The notes beneath the pieces are model-generated. The model saw only the letters and a list, made by a program, of their open reading frames with translations. It made no database searches and was not told the origin of the DNA. Shown in pieces: positions 1 to 7,996 of a stretch of DNA of 64,000 bases. Source of the stretch: JAXLYX01 sp046351215 (GTDB lineage: Bacteria > Myxococcota_A > Polyangia > Polyangiales > Houyiibacteriaceae); the NCBI GenBank assembly GCA_046351215.1, contig JAXLYX010000011.1, forward strand, positions 1 to 64,000, in the 5' to 3' direction. The translations under genes and the position numbers were made by a program. How positions within the stretch are numbered: position 1 is the stretch's first letter; each line of letters starts with the position of its first letter.

Positions 1-7
1 TCCGTCC

Positions 8-439
8 TCAGCTCGTGACGCCGCCGACCACGAAGCCGCGCTTGCGGAGCAGCTCCGCCACGCGCGCGGGCTGGTCGCCCTGGATCACGATCACGTGCTC
101 GTCGCCGCGGGCCTCGACCGTGCCGCCCACGGCGAGCGCGCGCTTCAGCTCCTTCGCCAGGGCCTCGACGGCCTCCGCGTCGAGCGGCGAGCTGCTGCCG
201 AAGCCCGTGACGACGACGACGGGCTTGCCGCCGCGGTTCTTCGTCTCGCGGCGCAGGATCACCCGGCCGAGCTTCGTCTTCTTCTCGGGCTCCACGCGCG
301 GCGCATCGGCCGTCGCCGGGACGGGCTCGGGGCCTTCCGGCACGGCGAGCCCCGCGAGCTTCGCGAAAGGGTTGTGCGCGAGCGCCGGCTTCTCTCCCGA
401 GACGTCGAGCCGGGGCCCTTTCTTCGAGGGCCCGCTCAT
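8..439 (-). CDS. SUI1/eIF1-like translation initiation factor family protein
   Basis: A 143-residue protein whose C-terminal half (about residues 55-143) has the SUI1/YciH fold pattern: a basic RETKNRGGKPVVVVTGF stretch, then an alternating helix-strand region ending in LLRKRGFVVGGV. Bacterial SUI1 proteins are thought to act at the ribosomal P site in start-codon discrimination; the role here is inferred. The N-terminal 50 residues are low-complexity and Pro/Ala-rich. Its ATG overlaps the stop of the upstream enoyl-CoA hydratase gene by 4 nt (ATGA at 436-439), so it is probably co-translated as the last gene of a three-gene leftward operon. A longer in-frame reading to 943 exists but would overlap the hydratase gene, so I used the coupled ATG. 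Confidence 0.85.
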   Translation of the reverse strand: MSGPSKKGPRLDVSGEKPALAHNPFAKLAGLAVPEGPEPVPATADAPRVEPEKKTKLGRVILRRETKNRGGKPVVVVTGFGSSSPLDAEAVEALAKELKRALAVGGTVEARGDEHVIVIQGDQPARVAELLRKRGFVVGGVTS

Positions 440-1218
440 TCGTCCGGCAGGTTCGTGAAGTCGGGCGCGCGCTTCTCGAAGAAGGCGCGGATCGCCTCGT
501 TGTTCTCGGGCGTCCCGATGCGCGCGAAGAGCGTGTCGTTCTCGAGCTTCCGGATGTCCTTGATCGACGGAACGTCGGTGTGGCGGAGCAGGCGCTTCAT
601 CGCCTGGATCGCCTTCGGCGGCATCGCGGCGAGCTCGGTCGCCTTCGCGAGCGCGGTGTCGAGCAGGGCGTCCGGCTCGACGACGGCGAGCCCGAGCCCG
701 AGCGCGACCGCCTCGTCCGCCGGCATCCACCGACCGGTGAAGAGGAACTCCGCCGCCTTCTGGTAGCCGAAGATGCGCGGGAGCGTGAGGCTCGAGGCGG
801 CCTCCGGCGTGACGCCGAGCGGGGCGAAGGGGCAGCGGAGCTTCGCGGTCTTCGCGAAGTACACGAGGTCGACGTGGGGCAGCATCGTCATGCCGATGCC
901 CACGGCGAGGCCGTTGACGGCGGCGACGATCGGCTTGTCGCATGCGACGAGCGCGTCGAGCAGCCGCTCGAAGCCGACGGGCGAGCCATCCGTGGGCGCG
1001 AGCTTCGACATCTCGGAGAGGTCCTGACCCGCCGAGTACGAATCGCCCGTTCCCGTGAGGAGCAGCACGCGCACGTCGCGCGTCGCGGCGGCCTCGCCGA
1101 TCGCGTCGGCGAGCTCGTTGTACATCTGGTTGTTGAAGGCGTTCTTCGCCTGCGGACGGTTCATCCGCAGGATGCGGACGAAGCCGCGCGTCTCCTCGAT
1201 CACGGTCGTGCGGGACAT
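436..1218 (-). CDS. Enoyl-CoA hydratase/isomerase family protein
   Basis: A 260-residue crotonase-fold protein. The first oxyanion-hole motif is SAGQDLSEM (about residues 65-73), the second AVNGLAVGIGM (about 97-107), and the terminal helix is rich in Lys/Arg. The two Glu residues that define true hydratases (in the GGGCEL and FGQPE positions of the rat enzyme) are absent: the sequence reads GMTML and CPFAP. It keeps a GVTPEAASS segment typical of delta3,delta2-enoyl-CoA isomerases. Isomerase activity is therefore more likely than hydration, by inference. The start follows a GGGGTGAAG ribosome site and lies 2 nt from the stop of the SnoaL-like gene, so 1601-8 is probably one operon. Confidence 0.9.
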   Translation of the reverse strand: MSRTTVIEETRGFVRILRMNRPQAKNAFNNQMYNELADAIGEAAATRDVRVLLLTGTGDSYSAGQDLSEMSKLAPTDGSPVGFERLLDALVACDKPIVAAVNGLAVGIGMTMLPHVDLVYFAKTAKLRCPFAPLGVTPEAASSLTLPRIFGYQKAAEFLFTGRWMPADEAVALGLGLAVVEPDALLDTALAKATELAAMPPKAIQAMKRLLRHTDVPSIKDIRKLENDTLFARIGTPENNEAIRAFFEKRAPDFTNLPDE

Positions 1219-1220
1219 CT

Positions 1221-1601
1221 TCACCCCATGAGCGGCGCGAGCTGCGCCGAGTCGATGTACTCGTCGAGACGGACGATGCGGCCGTCCCTCACCTTCGCCA
1301 CCAGGCAGGCCTCCGCTCGGACCGGGACGCCGCTCGGCGCGATCCCGACGAGGGCGTGCTGCTGGACGAACCCTTCCGGTGTCGGCAGGACCCGGACGTT
1401 CTCGTAACGAAGCTCCTTCACCTTCGAGACGAGGAAACGCACGACCTTCACGGCCTGGGCCTTGCCGAGCTCCTTTCCGTCGAAATTCCGCCAGACGACG
1501 AAGTCGTCGGCGTAGACCTCGGCCACGCCGTCCGCGTCGCCCGCGAGGAGTCGATCGGTCAGTCGTGCGGCGACGGCGACGTGGGGATGGGTCTCGGACA
1601 T
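1221..1601 (-). CDS. SnoaL/NTF2-like fold protein
   Basis: A 126-residue protein with the cone-shaped NTF2-like pattern: an N-terminal helix (RLTDRLLAGDADGVAEVYADDFVVW), central strands, and the closing AEACLVAKVRDGRIVRLDEYIDSAQL segment that is typical of SnoaL-like polyketide cyclase/ester hydrolase relatives. The family includes cyclases, isomerases and proteins without known substrates, so no reaction can be assigned. It is the first gene of the leftward operon with the enoyl-CoA hydratase/isomerase and SUI1 genes, and is divergent from the acyl-CoA synthetase gene, with 67 nt between them that should hold both promoters. Confidence 0.82.
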   Translation of the reverse strand: MSETHPHVAVAARLTDRLLAGDADGVAEVYADDFVVWRNFDGKELGKAQAVKVVRFLVSKVKELRYENVRVLPTPEGFVQQHALVGIAPSGVPVRAEACLVAKVRDGRIVRLDEYIDSAQLAPLMG

Positions 1602-1668
1602 GCCTGCCTCCGAATGCGGCAGGGAGTGAACCGTGCCAACTTGGCCGGGTCAAGGCAGAGCGAGCCGC

Positions 1669-3165
1669 ATGCGCCTCTTCGACCACGTCGCCGATCCTTC
1701 GGCCGTCGCCCTCGACGACGGGACCCGGAGCCGTTCCTTCGCCGAGCTCGAGTCCCGGCTGCCGCGTCTCGTCTCGGTGCTCCGCAAGCTCGGTCTCGAG
1801 GCCGGGGATCACGCGGCCCTCTACCTCCACAACGAGGTCGCCTTCGCCGAGCTCGTGCTCGCCGCGATCGCGGCCGGCGTCTGGCTCACCCCGATCAACT
1901 GGCATCTCGCCGAGGAGGAGATCGCCTACGTGCTCGACGACTCGGGCGCGAAGCTCCTCGTCGTCGGCGACGGGACGCGCGATCGGATCCCGTCGGGCAA
2001 CCGCGCGCGGGTCCTCGACGTCGTCGAGCTCGAGGCGCTCGTGCGCTCGGAGCCCGAGGGCGAGCTCGACGGGGGCGCCGTGCCCGGCGCCACGATGATC
2101 TACACGAGCGGCACGAGTGGCCGGCCGAAGGGCGTGAAGCGACGGAAGGCGCCGACGCTCGAGGCCGCGATCGCGAGCCATCGCGCGGGCGGGAAGGCCT
2201 TCGGGCTCGACGGGAGCGGCCCGCACCTGCTCACCGGCCCGATGTACCACGCGGCACCGCTGCTCTTCGCGATCTACGACCTCCTGAACGGAGCGCCGCT
2301 CCATCTCATGCCGCGTTGGGACGAGCGGGCCGCCTTGCAGGCGATCGCTGCGCATCGGATCCGGCACGCGCACTTCGTGCCGACGATGTTCGTGCGTCTG
2401 CTCCGACTCCCGGAAGAGGAGCGCCGCGCGGCCGACGTGTCCTCGCTCGCGCTCGTGCTCCACGGGGCGGCGCCGATCGCGCTCGACGTGAAGCGCGCGA
2501 TGATCGCGTGGTGGGGACCCGTGCTCACGGAGTACTGGGGCGCGACGGAGGGCGGTATCTACACCCTGGTCTCGAGCACCGAATGGCTCGAGCGCCCCGG
2601 CACGGTCGGTCGCGGCGTGCCGACGTTCGAGGTCTTCGCGATCGACGAGGCGGGAGCGAAGCTGCCCCCGAACGAGATCGGGACGCTCTGCTGTCGCCAT
2701 CGCCAGTTCCCCGACGCCTTCGAATACCATCGCGATCCGGAGAAGACGGCGAGGAGCTTTCCCGTGCCCGGCGTCTTCACCGTGGGCGATCTCGGGCACG
2801 TCGACGAGGACGGCTACGTCTACCTCTCCGATCGCCGCTCGAACCTGATCCTCTCGGGAGGCGTGAACATCTACCCGGCCGAGGTCGAGCGCGTGCTCTC
2901 GGCGCATCCCGCCGTCGCGGACGTCGCGGTCTTCGGCATGCCGGATGCGGAGTGGGGCGAGACGGTGATGGCCGTCGTCGAGCTCGTGCCGGAGCACCAG
3001 GCCTCCGCGGCGCTCGAGGCCGAGCTCGTCGCGTTCGCGCGCGGCTCGCTCGCCGGCTTCAAGGTGCCGCGCCGGATCGCCTTCGAGGAACGCCTGCCGC
3101 GCACGACGGCAGGGAAGCTCTACGTGCGGGAGCTCCGCGACCGGTACCGGAAGGAGGCGTCGTGA
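1669..3165 (+). CDS. AMP-dependent acyl-CoA synthetase/ligase
   Basis: A 498-residue ANL-superfamily enzyme that activates a carboxylic acid as acyl-AMP and transfers it to CoA. Visible motifs are the P-loop MIYTSGTSGRPKGVKR (about residue 143), the A5 motif YWGATEGG, the hinge region GDLGHVDEDGYVYLSDR, and the C-terminal catalytic Lys in LPRTTAGKLYVREL. Length is normal for fatty or aryl acyl-CoA synthetases. I chose ATG 1669 (MRLFDHV) rather than the upstream ATG at 1633, because homologs usually begin near this point. It overlaps the following hydrolase gene by GTGA, which suggests coupled translation. Substrate unknown. Confidence 0.92.
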   Translation: MRLFDHVADPSAVALDDGTRSRSFAELESRLPRLVSVLRKLGLEAGDHAALYLHNEVAFAELVLAAIAAGVWLTPINWHLAEEEIAYVLDDSGAKLLVVGDGTRDRIPSGNRARVLDVVELEALVRSEPEGELDGGAVPGATMIYTSGTSGRPKGVKRRKAPTLEAAIASHRAGGKAFGLDGSGPHLLTGPMYHAAPLLFAIYDLLNGAPLHLMPRWDERAALQAIAAHRIRHAHFVPTMFVRLLRLPEEERRAADVSSLALVLHGAAPIALDVKRAMIAWWGPVLTEYWGATEGGIYTLVSSTEWLERPGTVGRGVPTFEVFAIDEAGAKLPPNEIGTLCCRHRQFPDAFEYHRDPEKTARSFPVPGVFTVGDLGHVDEDGYVYLSDRRSNLILSGGVNIYPAEVERVLSAHPAVADVAVFGMPDAEWGETVMAVVELVPEHQASAALEAELVAFARGSLAGFKVPRRIAFEERLPRTTAGKLYVRELRDRYRKEAS

Positions 3166-4334
3166 TCCACGAGGGCATGGAGCCGATCCCCGACGCGCTC
3201 GCGCGCCTCGGTCTCGAGAAGACGGTCACGGTGCTCGCGGTGAGGAGCGGCTATCCGGCGCCGAAGTACGTCCAGCCGGTCCTCGTTCGGCGCGACGGAC
3301 GCACCTGCCTCTTCGAGACGAGCGCCGGCAACGACGAGAGCGTGCGCGAGACCGAAGCGGCGCTCGCGGCCGTCGGCGTGTCCCGCCTCGATGCGATCCT
3401 CTGCACGCACACGCACGGCGATCACGCGGGCGCCGCCGAATTCCTCTCCCGGCTCGGTCGCGAGCAGGGCGGACGCGCGCCGGTCTACCTGCACTCGTCG
3501 GGCCATCGGCTGATCACGAGCCCCGCGCTCGCCTTCCTCGACGAGAGCTTCGACATCATGGTCGTACGCTCGCATCGGTCGACGACGCGCTTCGACGAGC
3601 TCTACGGCGAGGACCTCTTGCCGAAGCAGCTCCGGACGCCGTGGCTCGACCGGTACCGGCGCATCCCGCGGAGCGCCCTCCGCTTCGTCGACCGCGGCGC
3701 GCTTCCCGCGGGCATCCTCGCGCTCCACGTCCCGGGCCACGCCTCCGACTGCGTCGTCTACCTCGACGAGGCGACGGGCGTCGCGGTGCCGGGGGACACG
3801 ATCCTCACCGGCGGCGTGCCCGGGGACACGTCGTCCTATCGCTTCGTCGTGCCGCCGCTGACGGTGATCGACTCCAAGTACTCGCGCGCCGTCGAGGCGT
3901 ACCTGGTCTCCCTCGGCCGGCTCCGCCGCTTCTTCGAGACCCACGACGTGCGCGTGATCGTGCCCCCGCACGGGCGTCTCGCGGTCGTCGAGCCGCTCGC
4001 GTGGTGGCGGGGCGTGGTCGAGTACTTCGAGGCGATCTACGAGGGCTTCGTGACGAAGGTGCTCGACGATCCGGGGCTCGCGAGCGACTTCGCGATCGTC
4101 GACGTCGGCGCGCGCATCGAGCATCCGCGTGCGGAGCCGATGTCGACGAGCAGCCATCTCTACGGCCTCGCCTGCCTCCTCGTCGAGGAGGGCGTGCTCG
4201 ACGCCGTCGAGGATCCGCGCACGCGGAGGATCCGCTTCCGGCGCGTCGGAGACCCCGCGCCCGACTTCGTGCGCTCGATCGTCGAGGAGGATCGGTCTCC
4301 GCTCGCCGTGCTGCGCGGGACGGACCTCAGCTGA
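3162..4334 (+). CDS. Metallo-beta-lactamase-fold hydrolase
   Basis: A 390-residue MBL-fold protein. Metal ligands are visible: THTHGDHAG (HxHxDH), the His in HVPGHASDC, the Asp in AVPGDTILTGG, and a late His in VPPHGRL. About 110 residues follow the MBL core and could be a substrate-specificity or dimerisation region. The GTG start overlaps the acyl-CoA synthetase stop, and AAGGAGG sits 4 nt upstream of the GTG; ATG 3177 is an alternative start. Because it is coupled to an acyl-CoA ligase, a thioester or lactone hydrolase is plausible, but the substrate is not readable from sequence. It ends 8 nt inside the convergent EXPERA gene. Confidence 0.88.
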   Translation: MIHEGMEPIPDALARLGLEKTVTVLAVRSGYPAPKYVQPVLVRRDGRTCLFETSAGNDESVRETEAALAAVGVSRLDAILCTHTHGDHAGAAEFLSRLGREQGGRAPVYLHSSGHRLITSPALAFLDESFDIMVVRSHRSTTRFDELYGEDLLPKQLRTPWLDRYRRIPRSALRFVDRGALPAGILALHVPGHASDCVVYLDEATGVAVPGDTILTGGVPGDTSSYRFVVPPLTVIDSKYSRAVEAYLVSLGRLRRFFETHDVRVIVPPHGRLAVVEPLAWWRGVVEYFEAIYEGFVTKVLDDPGLASDFAIVDVGARIEHPRAEPMSTSSHLYGLACLLVEEGVLDAVEDPRTRRIRFRRVGDPAPDFVRSIVEEDRSPLAVLRGTDLS

Positions 4335-4833
4335 ACGGGAACGGCTTGCGCATGCGGACGATCAGGGCGATCGGCACCAGCTTGTAGGGCAGGTTGAACG
4401 CCAGGAAGTCGAGCGGATGGGGCGTCCGGAGCGTGCCGAAGAATTCCTCGCCGAGGATGATCGCCATGCCGAACGTCAGCGCCGAGCCGTACATGATCGC
4501 CGGGATCCGGATCCAGTTCTTCCCCTTCGCGAAGGCGTAGGAGAGCACGACGTAGAAGGGGCCCCACACGAAGGCCGAGGCGATCATCAGCACCCGGAAC
4601 CACGCGGGGTTCGCGGCGAGCAGGGGATCCATGTAGACGTAGTGGTCCGCGAGCATGCGCGCCGGCCAGTACCCGGAATCGTGCTCGAGCGGGATCCCGA
4701 GCGCGACCGTCGCGTCCCACATGAACGAGGTGGAGGCGAAGGTGGCGAAGACGAGCACGAAGAACCAATCCGACTTCCGCTCGGACAGGGGCTTCGAGGG
4801 CGGGTTCGGCATCACGTAGCTGGGCGCGGTCAT
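4327..4833 (-). CDS. EXPERA-domain (EBP/TMEM97-like) integral membrane protein
   Basis: A 168-residue protein with four hydrophobic segments (about residues 23-45, 82-103, 110-132, 141-160). The pattern YMDPLLAANPAWFR followed by FVWGPFYVVLSYAFAKGKNW and an Asp-containing first helix (FMWDATVALG) matches the EXPERA fold of TMEM97 and emopamil-binding protein. Known family members bind sterols or isomerise the sterol double bond; whether this one does so is not known. The gene is convergent with the MBL hydrolase (8-nt overlap) and divergent from the 3-beta-HSD-like dehydrogenase with a 38-nt gap, so the two may share a regulatory region. Confidence 0.72.
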   Translation of the reverse strand: MTAPSYVMPNPPSKPLSERKSDWFFVLVFATFASTSFMWDATVALGIPLEHDSGYWPARMLADHYVYMDPLLAANPAWFRVLMIASAFVWGPFYVVLSYAFAKGKNWIRIPAIMYGSALTFGMAIILGEEFFGTLRTPHPLDFLAFNLPYKLVPIALIVRMRKPFPFS

Positions 4834-4871
4834 GAGGAGCGGTGTTATAACCGACTTCCCTCGGAGGCCGG

Positions 4872-5870
4872 ATGAAGGTCGCAGTCACGGGTGGCGGTGG
4901 GAGGCTCGGGAACGCGCTCGTGCGGGCGCTCCTCGCCAAGGGGCACGAGGTCCGGGTCCTCGAGATGTCGGATGGCTGCCCACCTTCGCTCGAGGGGCTC
5001 GAGGTCGAGCTCGTGCACGGGACGGTGCTCGATGCCGGCGCCGTGAAGCGCCTCGTCGACGGCGCCGACCGGGTCTTCCACCTCGCCGCGAAGGTCGATC
5101 TCGACCGCGATCGGGACGGCTCGATCCGGGCGGTCAACGTCGAGGGCACCCGCCTCGTGGCCGAGGCCTGCCTCGTCCGGAGCCTCCGTCTCGTTCATTG
5201 CTCCTCCCACCATGCGCTCGTCCGCGAGCCGCTCGACCAGCCGCTCGACGAGTCGCGGCCGCTCGCCCTCGACGAGCCCTGCGACTACCACCGCGCCAAG
5301 GCCGAGGCCGAGAAGCTGGTCCACGACCTCGTCCGCGACGAGGGTCTCGACGCGGTGATCGCGAGCCCGGGCTCGCTCGTCGGACCGCTCGACTTCGAGC
5401 CCTCGATGATCGGTCGCGCGCTGATCGACCTCCATCACCGACGGCTGCCCGCGTTGATGGAGGTGGTCAGCGACTACGTCGACGTCCGGGACGTCGCCGA
5501 GGGCCTCTGGGCGGCCGCGGAGAAGGGGCGCGCGGGAGAGCGTTACCTCCTGACCGGGGAGGTCCACGACATGCGGTCGTTCACCAAGGTCTTCTCCGAG
5601 CTCACGGGGGTCCCCGTCCCCCGCCTCGTCCTGCCGCTCTGGGTGGGCTGGGCGAGCCTCCCGCTGTCGCTGGCGAAGGCCCGGCTCACGGGCACGAAGC
5701 CGCTCTTCACGCCGGGCGTCCTGCGCGCCAGCGTGTCGAATCGGATCGTCTCGCATGCGAAGGCGGAGAGGGAGCTCGGCTTCCGCCCTCGGCCCCTCGC
5801 CGAGTCGCTCCGCGATGCGCTCGCGTTCTACCGGGAGCGCGGCTGGCTCGACGACCGTCCTTCCTCCTGA
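4872..5870 (+). CDS. NAD(P)-dependent epimerase/dehydratase, 3-beta-HSD-like
   Basis: A 332-residue extended short-chain dehydrogenase. The Rossmann motif is VAVTGGGGRLGNALVRALL (residues 3-21), followed by VFHLAAKVD, a Ser-containing HCSSHHAL segment and the catalytic YHRAKAEAE (YxxxK). The C-terminal part resembles the 3-beta-hydroxysteroid dehydrogenase/isomerase subfamily, which also contains bacterial OleD-type and 3-ketosphinganine reductase (CerR)-type enzymes. GGAGG lies 4 nt before ATG. Two readings are possible by context: sterol metabolism with the adjacent EXPERA protein, or lipid ketone reduction with the acyl-ligase/ketosynthase cluster 3-12 kb to the right. Confidence 0.88.
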   Translation: MKVAVTGGGGRLGNALVRALLAKGHEVRVLEMSDGCPPSLEGLEVELVHGTVLDAGAVKRLVDGADRVFHLAAKVDLDRDRDGSIRAVNVEGTRLVAEACLVRSLRLVHCSSHHALVREPLDQPLDESRPLALDEPCDYHRAKAEAEKLVHDLVRDEGLDAVIASPGSLVGPLDFEPSMIGRALIDLHHRRLPALMEVVSDYVDVRDVAEGLWAAAEKGRAGERYLLTGEVHDMRSFTKVFSELTGVPVPRLVLPLWVGWASLPLSLAKARLTGTKPLFTPGVLRASVSNRIVSHAKAERELGFRPRPLAESLRDALAFYRERGWLDDRPSS

Positions 5871-5932
5871 ACGCCTCGTGCGGACCGCCGGCGACGTGCG
5901 ACCCCTCGTGGGGCCGTGGTAGAACGCAGTCG

Positions 5933-6823
5933 ATGTCGACCCGCCTCACGCGCACCGAGGATCTCGCGAAGGTGATCGATCGTGTCGTCGAGAGCTACGA
6001 CGGCCCGATGGAGATCAACAACCTCCGCAGTGTCGCCCTCCCGAACAAGCGGGCGGTCTGCGAGGCGCTCCGTCATCTCCGCCCCGTGCTCCTGCTCGGC
6101 TTCTACAGCACGCGCGACCTCTCGCCCTCGAACCTCCGAGAGGCGATCGCGGAGCACCTCGGTCCGGCCGAGGAGATCCTCGTCGAGCAGATCAAGCGCG
6201 CCCTCGCGTACGACGTCGAGGTCGGCCGGCGCCCTCCCTGCCCACCGGGGTTCTGCGAGGACGTGGTCCTCCGCTTCTTCGACAAGCTGCCCGAGCTTCG
6301 TCGGCTCGTGAACTCCGACGTTCTCGCCGCCTACCACGGCGATCCGGCGGCGAAGAGCCTCGAAGAGGTCGTCTTCAGCTACCCGAGCGTCCAGGCCATG
6401 ACCGCGTATCGCCTCGCGCACGAGCTCTGGAAGCTCGGCGTGCCGATGATCCCGCGCATCTGGACCGAGTACGCCCATTCCGAGACCGGCATCGACATCC
6501 ATCCGGGCGCGACGATCGGCGAGGCCTTCTTCGTCGACCACGGCACGGGGGTCGTCATCGGCGAGACGGCGCACCTCGGCGCGCACGTGAAGCTCTACCA
6601 GCACGTCACGCTCGGAGCGCTCAGCATCCCCGAGGGCGAGGTCGAGAAGGCCCGCGCGACGAAGCGGCATCCGACGCTCGAGGACGGGGTCACGGTCTAC
6701 GCCGGGGCGACGATCCTCGGCGGGGACACCGTGATCGGAGCGGGCTCCGTCGTCGGCGCGAACGTCTGGCTGACGCGTTCCGTGCCGCCGGGCTCCAAGA
6801 TCTTCGGCGGCCCGAAGGGTTGA
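5933..6823 (+). CDS. cysE: Serine O-acetyltransferase
   Basis: A 296-residue protein that would transfer acetyl from acetyl-CoA to L-serine for cysteine synthesis. An N-terminal helical region of about 170 residues is followed by a left-handed beta-helix of hexapeptide repeats: GIDIHPGATIG, FVDHGTGVVIGETAHLG (with the catalytic DH pair), VKLYQHVTLGA, VYAGATILGG, IGAGSVVGANVWL. The end is NVWLTRSVPPGSKIFGG, as in other serine acetyltransferases. The start is the ATG directly before STRLTRTEDL; longer frames upstream overlap the dehydrogenase gene. Its stop overlaps a TTG start of the next MBL gene. The family call is secure; the gene symbol follows common usage. Confidence 0.88.
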   Translation: MSTRLTRTEDLAKVIDRVVESYDGPMEINNLRSVALPNKRAVCEALRHLRPVLLLGFYSTRDLSPSNLREAIAEHLGPAEEILVEQIKRALAYDVEVGRRPPCPPGFCEDVVLRFFDKLPELRRLVNSDVLAAYHGDPAAKSLEEVVFSYPSVQAMTAYRLAHELWKLGVPMIPRIWTEYAHSETGIDIHPGATIGEAFFVDHGTGVVIGETAHLGAHVKLYQHVTLGALSIPEGEVEKARATKRHPTLEDGVTVYAGATILGGDTVIGAGSVVGANVWLTRSVPPGSKIFGGPKG

Positions 6824-7674
6824 GCTTGCTCGTCCAGGTGAAGGCCGGGCCCTACACGGTGCAGGGCGTCTCGCTCGGCGGGGTCTACACGTCCCTCGCC
6901 GTGCCGGAGCTCGGCGTCGTCCTCGACGCCGGAATCCCGATCCGGCGCTTCGCCGGCTACGACCACGTCTTCCTCAGCCATGCCCATGCCGATCACGTCG
7001 GCGGCCTCGGCGGGCTGCTCGGGATCCGCGGGCTCGTCGGCAAGCCGCGGCCGAAGGTCTATCTGCCGGCCGCGATCGCGGAGACCCTGACCGAGGTCCT
7101 CGAGGGCCTGACGAAGCTGCAGCGCTACGACCTCTCCGTGGAGCTCGTGCCGCTCGAGCCGGGAGACGTGGCGGAGGTGGGCAAGGGCCTCTTCGTCCGG
7201 GCCTTCAAGACTCATCACCCCGTGCCCTCGCTCGGCTACCAGTTCTTCCGGCGCATCCAGAAGCTGCGGCCCGAGTTCGTCGGTCTGCCCGGCGACGAGA
7301 TCGGGAGGCGTCGCAAGCGCGGCGAAGACCTCTTCGACGAGCTCGAGCAGCTCGAGCTCGCCTACGCGACCGACACGCTCGCGCGCGTCCTCGAGACGAG
7401 CCCCTCCGTGCTCGACAGCCGGGTCCTCGTGCTCGAGTGCACGTTCCTCGACGGCCGGAAGTCGAGGGACGCCGCGCGGCAGGGCTGCCACGTCCACCTC
7501 GACGATCTCCTCGAGGCGGCGCCGCCGTTCCGCAACGAGCACCTCGTGCTCATGCACTTCAGCCAGCTCTACGCGCCCGACGAGGTCCATCGGATCCTCG
7601 ACGAGCGGCTCCCCCCCGAGCTCCGGGCGATCGTCCGGCCGCTCGCCCCGAAGGGGCGGCACTGGCCGTACTGA
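6820..7674 (+). CDS. RNase Z-like MBL-fold hydrolase
   Basis: A 284-residue metallo-beta-lactamase protein of the RNase Z-like subgroup. Ligands visible are FLSHAHADHVGGL (HxHxDH), THHPVPSLGY, the Asp of AYATDTLARVL, and the final MHFSQLYAPDEV His. No extended exosite arm of canonical RNase Z is evident, so a tRNA-processing role is uncertain. The start is TTG 6820 overlapping the stop of the acetyltransferase (TTGA); TTG 6826 or GTG 6838 are alternatives, since no ATG lies nearby. It converges with the ACP gene, whose stop is 24 nt away. Confidence 0.82.
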   Translation: MSLLVQVKAGPYTVQGVSLGGVYTSLAVPELGVVLDAGIPIRRFAGYDHVFLSHAHADHVGGLGGLLGIRGLVGKPRPKVYLPAAIAETLTEVLEGLTKLQRYDLSVELVPLEPGDVAEVGKGLFVRAFKTHHPVPSLGYQFFRRIQKLRPEFVGLPGDEIGRRRKRGEDLFDELEQLELAYATDTLARVLETSPSVLDSRVLVLECTFLDGRKSRDAARQGCHVHLDDLLEAAPPFRNEHLVLMHFSQLYAPDEVHRILDERLPPELRAIVRPLAPKGRHWPY

Positions 7675-7698
7675 CGCACGGCTCTCCCCCCGGAGAGC

Positions 7699-7932
7699 TC
7701 AGCTCGCGAGCTTGGACTTCACCTTCTCGTACACCGAGTTCAGGTGGATGATGTCCTTGAGCTCGGCCTCGGGGATCTCGAGCTTGTAGGTGCGCTCGAC
7801 CTCCGCGACGATCTCGATGGCCATCATGCTGTCGATGCCGAGGTCCTTGAACGGCACGTCGTCCGGGACCTCGTCGACCTCGGCCACTTCCGAGATGATG
7901 TTGCGCAGCTCTTCTTTCAGCTTGTCCGACAT
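7699..7932 (-). CDS. Acyl carrier protein
   Basis: A 77-residue acidic four-helix acyl carrier protein. The phosphopantetheine-attachment motif is DLGIDSMMAIEI, with Ser37 as the predicted modified residue. Helix 2 continues into EIVAEVERTYKLEIPEAEL. An AGCAGGACG sequence sits before the ATG. It lies 64 nt downstream of the fatty acyl-AMP ligase on the same strand, the usual arrangement for a FAAL and its dedicated ACP. The gap contains a GGGCT/AGCCC hairpin. The housekeeping fatty-acid ACP normally sits beside fabD/fabG/fabF, which are absent here, so this is probably a specialised ACP of the lipid cluster. Confidence 0.92.
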   Translation of the reverse strand: MSDKLKEELRNIISEVAEVDEVPDDVPFKDLGIDSMMAIEIVAEVERTYKLEIPEAELKDIIHLNSVYEKVKSKLAS

Positions 7933-7996
7933 CGTCCTGCTCCGAATCGTGGCGACGTAGCACGTTTCGCGGGCTCACGGAAAGCCCGTCCGCGCG

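Noticed and set aside
1219..2997. Upstream extension of the enoyl-CoA hydratase/isomerase frame to 853 codons
   Set aside because: It would overlap the SnoaL-like gene and run antisense to the acyl-CoA synthetase; crotonase homology begins at 1218 next to a ribosome site.
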